Of a stretch of DNA of 64,000 nucleotides, positions 56,936 through 64,000 are shown in pieces. Position numbers and translations under genes: made by a program. How positions within the stretch are numbered: the first letter of the stretch is position 1; each line of letters begins with the position of its first letter. Source of the stretch: Salminus brasiliensis (taxonomy: Eukaryota > Chordata > Actinopteri > Characiformes > Bryconidae); the NCBI RefSeq assembly GCF_030463535.1, contig NC_132896.1, forward strand, positions 19,263,709 to 19,327,708, written 5' to 3'. The notes under the pieces were generated by a model. It ran no database searches. It was given only the letters and a program-made list of their open reading frames with translations, and was not told the origin of the DNA.

Positions 56936-57104
56936 GGAACCTATTGGCACCTTGCCTAAAGCCAGGCGTAGGCCAGAGGGGTATAAAGCCCTAGACCAGT
57001 ACAGTTGTACTGTACGTTTGTAGACAGCACCATGTTGTTATGCCCATATTTGGCATATGCCCATATAGGTCTAAGATGGATTTTCAATGATGGATCAAAA
57101 GAAA

Positions 57105-57194
57105 GTGGTCTCTTAGTGGTCTCCCACCCAAGTACTGAGCAGGCCCGACCCAGTTTAACTTCCAAGGGCTTTCTCAGGGTAGTATGGCCGTAAG
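57105..57194 (-). pseudogene. 5S rRNA relic 1
   Basis: The - strand reads GCTTACGGCCATACTACCCT, the 5S start, and ends with CTCAGTACTTGGGTGGGAGA, the 5S 3' half. The middle carries TTGGAAGTTAAACTGGGTCG where 5S has the internal control region. It lacks a few bases and the very 3' end is replaced, so it is non-functional. Confidence 0.85.
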
Positions 57195-57326
57195 CGACCA
57201 CAGTGATACAAAAAAGCCCATTTACAATTCTTCACCCACTTTTACAGTGTTGTTTTTTTATATACTGAGAGAACACCTAGCAAAAGAAAGAAAGATAGAC
57301 TTGGTGGCAACCTGAGCCAGGATGGA

Positions 57327-57395
57327 AAAGCTTACAGCCTCTGATACTCCTAGGTGGTCTCCTGGGACTGAGTACTGAGCAGGTACCATAAGCAG
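57327..57395 (-). pseudogene. 5S rRNA relic 2, truncated
   Basis: AAGCTTACAGCCTCTGATAC on + corresponds to the 5S 3' end; TGAGTACTGAGCAGG then joins directly to TACCATAAGC, so the central part of the gene is deleted. Confidence 0.65.
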
Positions 57396-57489
57396 ATTAA
57401 AAAAAAAAAAAAAAAAAGATTGACACTTTCTGTGTTTGGGATTTGTGAAATACTGAGGGAACACCTAGCAAAAGTAGGAAAACATTTTT

Positions 57490-57605
57490 TTAGCTCTAAC
57501 CAGAGCCAAGTGGTCTCCTACCCAAGCACTGACCAGGCCCCACCCTGCTCATCTTCCTAAATCAGACAAGACAGGGTGTTCTAGAGGTGGTATGGCCATA
57601 AGCGG
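57490..57605 (-). pseudogene. 5S rRNA relic 3, near full length
   Basis: On + it reads GTGGTCTCCTACCCAAGC-like sequence, then CCTAAATCAGACAAGACAGG and GAGGTGGTATGGCCATAAGC, all reverse-complement 5S. Many substitutions at CpG sites suggest decay after loss of function. Confidence 0.8.
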
Positions 57606-57684
57606 TAAAAGTGCTAGAAATAAGCCTATTTATAATCCGTCACCAGAAGCAGACCATCTTTTTTCTGTTAAGAATGTATAGAAA

Positions 57685-57775
57685 GTAGCTTACAGCGCCT
57701 GGTATTGCCACGTGGTCTCCCACCTAGGTGCTGACCTGGCCGCTTGCCATCCTAGATCAGACGAGATCGATCATT
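57685..57775 (-). pseudogene. 5S rRNA relic 4
   Basis: On +, GCTTACAGCGCCTGGTATTG is the 5S 3' terminus in reverse, followed by GTGGTCTCCCACCTAGGTGC and ATCAGACGAGATCGATC. The 5S 5' end (GGGTGGTATGGCC) is missing. Confidence 0.8.
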
Positions 57776-58300
57776 TCACTTGTTTTTACTCAAGAGTATT
57801 TATTTATTATTCTGATTCATTTATTGACAATCGTTCACTGTTTATTTTTGTTGTTCTTTATTTTTTAGCTTTATTTCTTCTGTCTTCGTGCTTGTTTGTG
57901 TGTGTTGTATACACTTTTCCTCTGGATTTAGCTTTACATGCACACTTTATTCCCCCCCTGAATGCTGGCTTTTCGTTTCCTGGAAAAATCAAAGCGGAGT
58001 GTGTAGCTGCTTCAGGTCGGTTTTAAGATAAATGATCACGTTGTTGAGCTGAAATCACTTTGCGTTAATCATTTGTGAATAGGAAATGCCAAAACAATCA
58101 ATTTGCTGAAAACTGACAGGGAAGTAGTGCATTTAAAGTCAAAAAACATTATTTATTGATTTTGAATATATTAAAAATGCATGAACAGATACCGTTCTTA
58201 TAAATGTAAATGTAAAAGTCTCCAGTTTTCCTTTTTTACTCATGTGATCGTTTAACGGAATATCGCTGTATCCGCGCAGTAAAGTGCGAATGAGCCCAGG
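57776..58300. other. Intergenic, upstream of pdzd11
   Basis: No gene or clear repeat. The last part (GATCGTTTAACGGAATATCG, TATCCGCGCAGTAAAGTGCG, GTAGGCGGCGATACAGC) is richer in CpG and is the likely pdzd11 promoter. Confidence 0.45.
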
Positions 58301-58329
58301 CATCAGTAGGCGGCGATACAGCTATCTGT

Positions 58330-58404
58330 AACATCGGCCAGACGAAGAAGAGGAGGAGGAGGAGGAAGAGGAAGAAGAGGACGGGGACGGAAGCACAGGA
58401 CTAG
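58330..58404 (+). other. pdzd11: pdzd11 5' untranslated first exon (approximate start)
   Basis: A purine-rich stretch (GAAGAAGAGGAGGAGGAGGA) ends CACAGGACTAG/GTGAGTTTC, a good donor. The start is estimated. The second exon begins at 58,737 after CTTTTTAG, ten bases before the start codon. Confidence 0.6.
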
Positions 58405-58739
58405 GTGAGTTTCATCTTAAAAACACGTAAAATATTAGTGAAAATATTAAACATTTCAAAAAAGTGAATGAACCGTGTATTTCGTTGTTTTTTCAGCGAC
58501 TCGGTCTATTTTTCTGTTTCGTTGCTCTCTACGATGCTGACCGTATTATTTAAAAAAAAAAGAGGAGATAACAATTATTGTAGACGATATTCTAGATTTC
58601 TTTTAAACCCATTACATAAAAAGTTTACGTTTATCACCTGTAAGATGCCACAAATTCTCACGTAGTTAAGGTGTCGTTATTACATGACAGAGTTTGTGAC
58701 TCTAAGAAACGATGTCTTCACTGTGCACCTTTTTAGCAC

Positions 58740-58772
58740 ATGGAATATGGATCAGAAAATTCCGTACGATGA
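58740..58772 (+). promoter_or_regulatory. Overlapping upstream ORF in pdzd11
   Basis: An ATG seven bases before the pdzd11 start opens a different frame (MEYGSENSVR, stop), so it overlaps the true start codon. Its context is weaker (C at -3) than that of the main ATG, which suggests leaky scanning. Confidence 0.5.
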
Positions 58773-59630
58773 CTATCAACTGCCAGTTGTTTTTCTGCCT
58801 TCCTATGAAAACCCCCCTGCATGGATTCCTGCTCAGGATGTAAGAAACCTCTTACTCTATTAAACTTGAATTAAAAATGATGTACAAAAGTAATTGTACA
58901 CAACCTAATGTCACTGTTGTTTCCCTGCCAGAGGATAAACCACCCTGATTATAACAATGAACTTACACAGTTCTTACCACGAACAATAGTCTTGAAAAAG
59001 CCTCCTGGAGCACAACTGGGCTTTAATATCAGAGGTGGAAAGGCTTCTCAGCTTGGTATCTTTATTTCTAAGGTATTTCTAATTTATTGCTTATGTTTTC
59101 ATCACTTTCATATTCAGCTCAACTGAACTCCGTTTCTCTGATTATCATAACAGCTGGTGAAAAAGCCTGGACACCCTGTTTAGGAATTCTCTCTCTCTCT
59201 CTCTCTCTTTGGGATGTTTTGATAGGTGGTGCCAGATTCTGATGCACACAGGGCAGGACTTCAGGAAGGAGATCAGGTGCTGTCAGTTAATGAGGTGGAC
59301 TTTCAGGACATAGAGCATTCAAGGGTAAGTGATCAATAAAAGCAATAACAAACCTAACATGTTTTCCCTTTCCACACATTAGTATTGCTAACTTTTTAAT
59401 TGTAATTGTTAACTTTTTCCGAAGGCTGTGGAGATTCTGAAGACTGCTAGAGAGATTCTGATGAGGGTGCGCTACTTCCCTTACAGTGAGTTTTCTTATT
59501 TATGACAGAGTAGGCGGGGTAGTGATGTACAACAGAAAAAAAAACATCCTGTTTGTTATTTCAAATGAATATTCATTACGCATCTCCTTTGTTAGATTAC
59601 CAGAGGCAGAAGGAGAGGACTGTACACTAG
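58747..59630 (+). CDS. pdzd11: PDZ domain-containing protein 11, complete, five coding exons
   Basis: Coding exons: 58,747-58,839; 58,932-59,072; 59,226-59,324; 59,425-59,485; 59,596-59,630. All are GT-AG with compatible phases and give 142 aa, against about 140 aa in mammals. The N-terminus reads MDQKIPYDDYQLPVVFLPSY. One PDZ domain spans about residues 48-130: LKKPPGAQLGFNIRGGK holds the carboxylate-binding GF loop, GIFISKVVPDSDAHRAGL the second strand and core, and AVEILKTAREILMRV the helix and last strand. The tail NYQRQKERTVH is typical of the family. In mammals PDZD11 is a small cytoplasmic adaptor that binds C-terminal motifs of membrane transporters such as ATP7A and plasma-membrane Ca2+ pumps, and PLEKHA-family proteins at junctions. 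The ATG at 58,747 has A at -3 and G at +4. stard10 lies tail to tail downstream. Confidence 0.97.
59188..59208. repeat. (CT)n tract in the pdzd11 intron
   Basis: About ten CT units, 17 bp before the acceptor of coding exon 3; it also acts as its pyrimidine tract. Confidence 0.9.
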
Positions 59631-60670
59631 GCGGCAGAGGTATGCTGAAGAATAAAAAGAGTCACTGAGGCCGTGGTGCTCATTTCCAACACTCATTACA
59701 CCATCTTCATCCTCTTCATCCTAATTGCTTACTGAAATACACCCTCTCATTAGGGATGTACAGTGAGATCTGAATCATCGTTATTGTCAGATCTTTTTAA
59801 ACAATATTTTCAACACCAGACAGATATTTAGATTTGGCATATATTTAAAATATTGCTAACATGAGTGTTGTACTGTAGAAACGCAGAATATTAACCCAGA
59901 CAATGTATATACAGTTTCCGGATCAGTGCATTCTTACCTCTCTCTTGTATAATAGAGCCACTGTCTGTGTTACAGCCCCATGTAGGCAAGAAAATGTACT
60001 CCACATATGGAGGATCGTTTAAAACACTGCTTCAATCTGAAGCAAACAGGACAGTTTGAACTTTAAATTGCAAGGCCGCATGATCTTTCCTGCAGTCTTG
60101 TTTTAATAATTGTGTCAATACTGTAACCACTTATTATGTACATTCTTGTATTTGGGATGTTGTCAAAATATGAAATGAGCATGGATTATTTATTGATGAA
60201 TACAGCAAGACAGTTTGACATGATTGAAAAAACCCACTGATTGACCCTATATGGATTAGCATGTTAGTAACTGACAAATCTTTAATACAAGTCATCTGTC
60301 TTGCTTTTTTTTTTTAATAACATTACGTTTAAAAGTGTGATCATCATATTTCCATCTTGACTAATAATTGTGCTACTGAACGATGTAACTATCAATTATG
60401 TATTATATGAAACAGAGGGGTTATGTTTAGCTGTGAACCTTAAATATGTATTATTCTATGATTAATGGTTCACCATTTCTAAATGCAGGTCGCCTCTGCA
60501 AACCTTTTGGTTGTGAGGTACTAACTTATCTTAAAATGCTTGTTTTTGAAAGAATAACACTATTAATAAAACCTTTGTACTTGTTGGTCTTATGTGTAGG
60601 ACATTAAAATAATATGTGCCCTCTCATGTTTTTGTTTAGAAACCCAATAAACTGATGTTTTGGTTACATA
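59631..60670 (+). other. pdzd11: pdzd11 3' untranslated region
   Basis: About 1 kb without coding potential follows the stop. AATAAA occurs at 60,565-60,570 and 60,646-60,651, either of which may direct polyadenylation. Confidence 0.6.
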
Positions 60671-60692
60671 GACAAGATTTCCATAGTTTATT
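60646..60692. terminator. Facing polyadenylation signals of pdzd11 and stard10
   Basis: AATAAA on + at 60,646-60,651 and on - at 60,687-60,692 are about 40 bp apart, so the two 3' ends may overlap if both are used. Confidence 0.5.
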
Positions 60693-61726
60693 ATTATTTT
60701 AAAAGTTCCATCTGCTGAATGAAGACATGTAGACAGACTTGTATAAAAGTAAACATCTAAGTAAGCATCCCTTTTCAGTGTCTTCTCAAAATAATCAATC
60801 ATGAAGGGACATCAGTGTAGATGATGTGCTTTTTGAAATCCTTAGCAGGAACTCCGATGCTCTGCAATTTTTATTTTTCACCTCTGCTTTGAAATACCTG
60901 AATAACCTCATCAGCAAAATTACAAAGCCATTCATGAGTCAGCAGCTTGGACATGAATGTCTTGGATTGAGAAAAAGATTTAAGAATAATGAAGCCAGAC
61001 GTTGTACTTTAACTCTTGCTTTTCACAGTTCATTTTGGTTCAAGTAATAAATAAATCTGAGGTAATATAACAGCCATTCTTATTCCCACAAGCATTTGGT
61101 CATATCATACAGCAATTAAGCACCTTGCTCACTTGGTGCTATCTCAAGTCAAAGCAACCATTCACACACCAATATAAACACACCCTTTGACAAGGAATGC
61201 AAACAGATGCATGAAGTGTAAGGATGACTTTGCGCCCTTACTTTGAGTTGAAGTAATCTCTCCGTTCTTCCAGAGAGGTCTTTTACTTTTATGTACGCCA
61301 CATGTTTGTGCTCATGTAAATAAATGAAAAAGCCTAAAATGTCATAGCTACAAAGTAGACAAAGGCTTACTTTAATTAAAAGAACAAGAGTAAAATATTT
61401 ATCTGCATTTAATTTTTTTTCCCCAAATACTCTCAGCTTTAGCCACCTTAACCACATTCTCACTTGAAATTAGAAAACTTGATTCTGGATATATAAATTC
61501 TGTACAAAATTGTGGTAAACAAACTTCACTTCATTTAACGTCAGGCGGCACAGCTTTAGGTGCCAGTAGCTATAAACACTTCTATTCCAGCAAAAAAAAT
61601 AAAATAAAAAATCAGGTACAGGTAGGGGTCAGGTACACAAACAGTGCTAACTACTAGGGTCAAATGGGGTCAAGAGGGGAGGCTAAAGGATCAAGTGTCC
61701 ATTTCTTCATTGCTCCTTGCTACTCT
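60670..61726 (-). other. stard10: stard10 3' untranslated region (inferred)
   Basis: No other gene is seen between the stard10 stop and its - strand AATAAA at 60,687-60,692. The length is an inference from that signal. Confidence 0.45.
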
Positions 61727-63855
61727 TCAGCTACTGTCCTCATTTTCCTGTGCGTCCCAGCTTGAACTCTCGTCCACATTCTCCAGCGAGTCTCCACGCT
61801 GGATGGTCAGCTCCATTGGATTCATCATAGGAAGTTCACTCTGTATGGGGTAGAGCCAGGGCTTGTGTTCTGGAGAATTCAGCGCCTTCCACGCAGGGTA
61901 GTTCTGACCCGCCTTGTACACGCTTTTCATAACCTGTGGAGTGACGGAAAAGGGTGGGGCTGAGGTGGTGGCGCAAGTATCGACGGATATGACCGTGACA
62001 GTCAGCCCTGTTTTTTCCTGTGCGCACTAAAACTTGACATTGGAATCTTGCTTTTCAGGCTGGGTCGTGGCATATCTGGATTAGAGCAGCATTTTTCTCA
62101 TTTGAGTTGGTTATCTGGATGTTTGCTTGTGGGACAACAGAAGTACGAGAATGCTAGTGTTGTTTAGTAATGCTTAGACATTGTTGTATAATCAGTGGAA
62201 TGGCAACCCGGTGGGTAACTACAGTTCATCTGATAGATCTGTTGAGACACTAATCACTGTGTTTTGTTAGGTAACAAATCTTTACAAAGTGTGGCTGCTC
62301 TTCCCCTATAAGACTCATTACTTGGTCTGTTAATATTTTCTATAGCAAATGTGAGAGAGGTTTTGTAATCATGAGATTCAGAAACCCCACCACTGGAAAA
62401 CTAAGATTAAATGTAAAGTCTTTCTTAAAGGTATACTTTGGCCTTAGTAGTTAATAGTTTTAAAGGGCAGTGGTAGAACATTTGTCTGAAACCAGATAAG
62501 CAGGTTCCACAGGCGTGTTCGAAGCACACTAAACAAGAACTCCAAGTGGGTCTCTAGGGATACAGCAGTCATCAAAAGGCAGGAAAGCTAGCCTTCTCAA
62601 AGCTTGCACACATTATTAAAAATCATTCCCAGCAAGTTACTTCGTCTAGAATATAAAAAGCAGTATTTCAGGTGTGCTTAACCACCAGGTTCATCATTAC
62701 TGAAAACAATGGGCCTCATTCACCAACCATTCTTAAGAAGAGTTTAACAAAGATTCTGACATTTCTCACTGTTTTCTTATTTGGAATTTCTTTAATTTAT
62801 GAGGGAAATTGGATCCATCATTATAAGAGCAGAGCTGTGGACAATTCTGCTGTTTACATGCACATCATTCTTTTTAATGATACTCCCCTCCCCTCCCTTT
62901 CCCGCCCCCCTCCCAAGAACAAAATTAAGATGCATCTAGAAAATGTTGGTGAATTGAAGGCCCACCTACTGTAAATCAAATACTTCGGCCAACAGGCCTT
63001 ATTCACTAATGTCTTTCTGAGAATTTTCCTTTTTTGTTCCTGAGCAAACCTGTTCCCAACTATGCTCTTAACCACGGATCCCATTGTCCTTGTACATTGA
63101 GCAAATTCCGAAATAAGACAACACTGGTGAATGTCACAATCTTTGAAAACTCTGTAAGTGGGTTTTAGAAAGAAATTTATTCCTACAAACAGGTGGTGAA
63201 TAAGGCCAATATAAGGAATAAGGAAATATTGATTATTGGAAAAAAGCCCTGCTTCAACTGACCTAAACCCTGATGAACTACACAACACTGTGAAACAAGT
63301 AAATGTAAGAGAAAAGGCAGCTGATGTACAAACTGTGCCAAAATTCAGATTAAAACAAACAATTGACTTACTTTGGGAGCTAGGACCTGAGATGCCTTGT
63401 TGACCGCCCACTTGGGAAGGGAACCTAATGGAGGAGAATTTGAGTATGGCGTTTACACAACATGCGAGATCTGAAATATGCAAGATATGAAACATGCAAG
63501 ATCTCGTCTTACCCTTAGGGTCAGCCTGTGAGAGGTAGGTGAAAGAGCAGCTGTTTGGCCCGGTTGGTTTCACCAAATAACCGGTCAAATGGGAGACCGC
63601 CCTCACCAAGTCTTTTCGTGGAGGGTATTTCTATAGTAAACAAGAGCCCTCATCAACCACTCATCAATTTAGATTACAGGATCTTGATGAAACAACTACA
63701 CACATTATCCAAAGCAGACTTTAAGGCATTACGCAAAACTACAAACAGATTAGGTTTGTCAACACGGAGACTGACATACCGCATGCTTGACGGAGTAGTT
63801 CACGATGATGTATTCATCTTCAGATGCCTGCCAAGACCTCAGGGTAACCACATCT
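61727..63855 (-). CDS. stard10: START domain lipid-transfer protein STARD10, C-terminal part
   Basis: Four exons on -: 63,780-63,855; 63,513-63,630; 63,372-63,424; 61,727-61,933 (stop TGA at 61,727). Phases are compatible (2 in, 0, 1, 0). The 5' exons lie beyond the right edge. The frame reads DVVTLRSWQASEDEYIIVNY, then KYPPRKDLVRAVSHLTGYLV, KPTGPNSCSFTYLSQADPKG, SLPKWAVNKASQVLAPK and finally YPAWKALNSPEHKPWLYP. This is the second half of a START fold with its long C-terminal helix (PKWAVNKASQVLAPK). The acidic tail SLENVDESSSWDAQENEDSS resembles the STARD10 tail. STARD10 is a cytosolic protein that binds and transfers phosphatidylcholine and phosphatidylethanolamine. The 1.4-kb last intron holds a MITE-like repeat. 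Confidence 0.93.
62705..63212. mobile_element. MITE-like repeat in the last stard10 intron
   Basis: The left end ATGGGCCTCATTCACCAACC and the right end, read in reverse, ATTGGCCTTATTCACCACCT form imperfect inverted repeats. An internal GGCCTTATTCACTAATG at about 62,995 suggests a compound or nested copy. No transposase frame. Confidence 0.6.
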
Positions 63856-64000
63856 CTATTTTTCAGGGGCTTGGGACACAGCCCTGTAAATCAAGAGTAA
63901 GACACTGAAAACTCTCCCAGTGCATATTTAGCGTGCATATCAGAGAGAGAGCACGGGTTTAAGATTAATACTAAATAGATGACAAATACAGACCACAACT
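63856..64000 (-). other. stard10 intron, to the window edge
   Basis: The acceptor for the first visible exon lies at 63,856-63,858. No exon is seen beyond it in the remaining 142 bases. Confidence 0.6.

Larger units (their letters stand above)
56550..57005 (+). mobile_element. Tc1-related repeat split by another insertion
   Basis: The left half (GTGGACACCCCTTCTAATGA, TTGCTGACACAGATGTAGAA) and the right half (ACCTATTGGCACCTTGCCTA, AAGCCAGGCGTAGGCCAGAG, GGTATAAAGCCCTAGACCAG) belong to one widespread fish repeat. A shorter start of the same repeat occurs at 29,130-29,165. The middle is occupied by the insertion at 56,704-56,935. Confidence 0.65.

Noticed and set aside
62854..63609. A 251-codon - strand frame
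   Set aside because: It runs through two true stard10 exons, the intron between them and a MITE; only the exons at 63,372-63,424 and 63,513-63,630 are supported by splice sites and homology.

Overview
This is nuclear DNA from a vertebrate, almost certainly a teleost fish. The signs are spliced vertebrate genes (pdzd11, stard10), a tRNA-headed fish SINE, fish-type Tc1 transposons, Ty1/copia and Ty3/gypsy relics and many microsatellites. Placement closer than teleost would be a guess.

Region 1 (1-19,122) is one tandem array of about 40 monomers, most of 474-479 bp. It continues past the left edge and stops inside a monomer on the right. Each monomer carries, on the + strand, two splice-donor-like and two splice-acceptor-like sites around two exon-sized blocks. 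On the - strand it carries a recurring, Lys-rich, protein-like reading frame of up to 141-149 codons. The array holds a seven-monomer higher-order repeat of about 3.17 kb in two copies, and a block repeated 10,132 bp away. I recognise no family; this is the most unusual object in the window. It abuts a candidate solo LTR with three 38-bp-spaced hairpins.

Region 2 (about 19.7-29.1 kb) holds a nine-exon relic of a sperm-type Na+/H+ exchanger (slc9c-like, - strand). Its splice phases agree, but it has two nonsense codons, a 1-bp deletion and a damaged donor, and no exons beyond the exchanger domain were found. An internally deleted Tc1 copy lies in one intron, and a SINE with target-site duplications lies upstream.

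Region 3 (about 29.6-57.8 kb) is a patchwork of old retroelements and duplications: Ty1/copia RT and RNase H relics on both strands, a gypsy integrase tail, paralogous fragments of an unidentified gene (CpG-rich copy at 31.6-32.3 kb, worn copies at 42-46 kb), inverted arms at 41 and 53 kb, an exact-looking 1.12-kb tandem duplication, degenerate minisatellites, and four decayed 5S rRNA copies. I see no intact gene here.

Region 4 (58.3-64 kb) holds the two healthy genes, tail to tail: complete pdzd11 (+, 142 aa, PDZ scaffold) and the 3' half of stard10 (-, START-domain lipid transfer protein, running off the right edge). Their polyadenylation signals are only about 40 bp apart.
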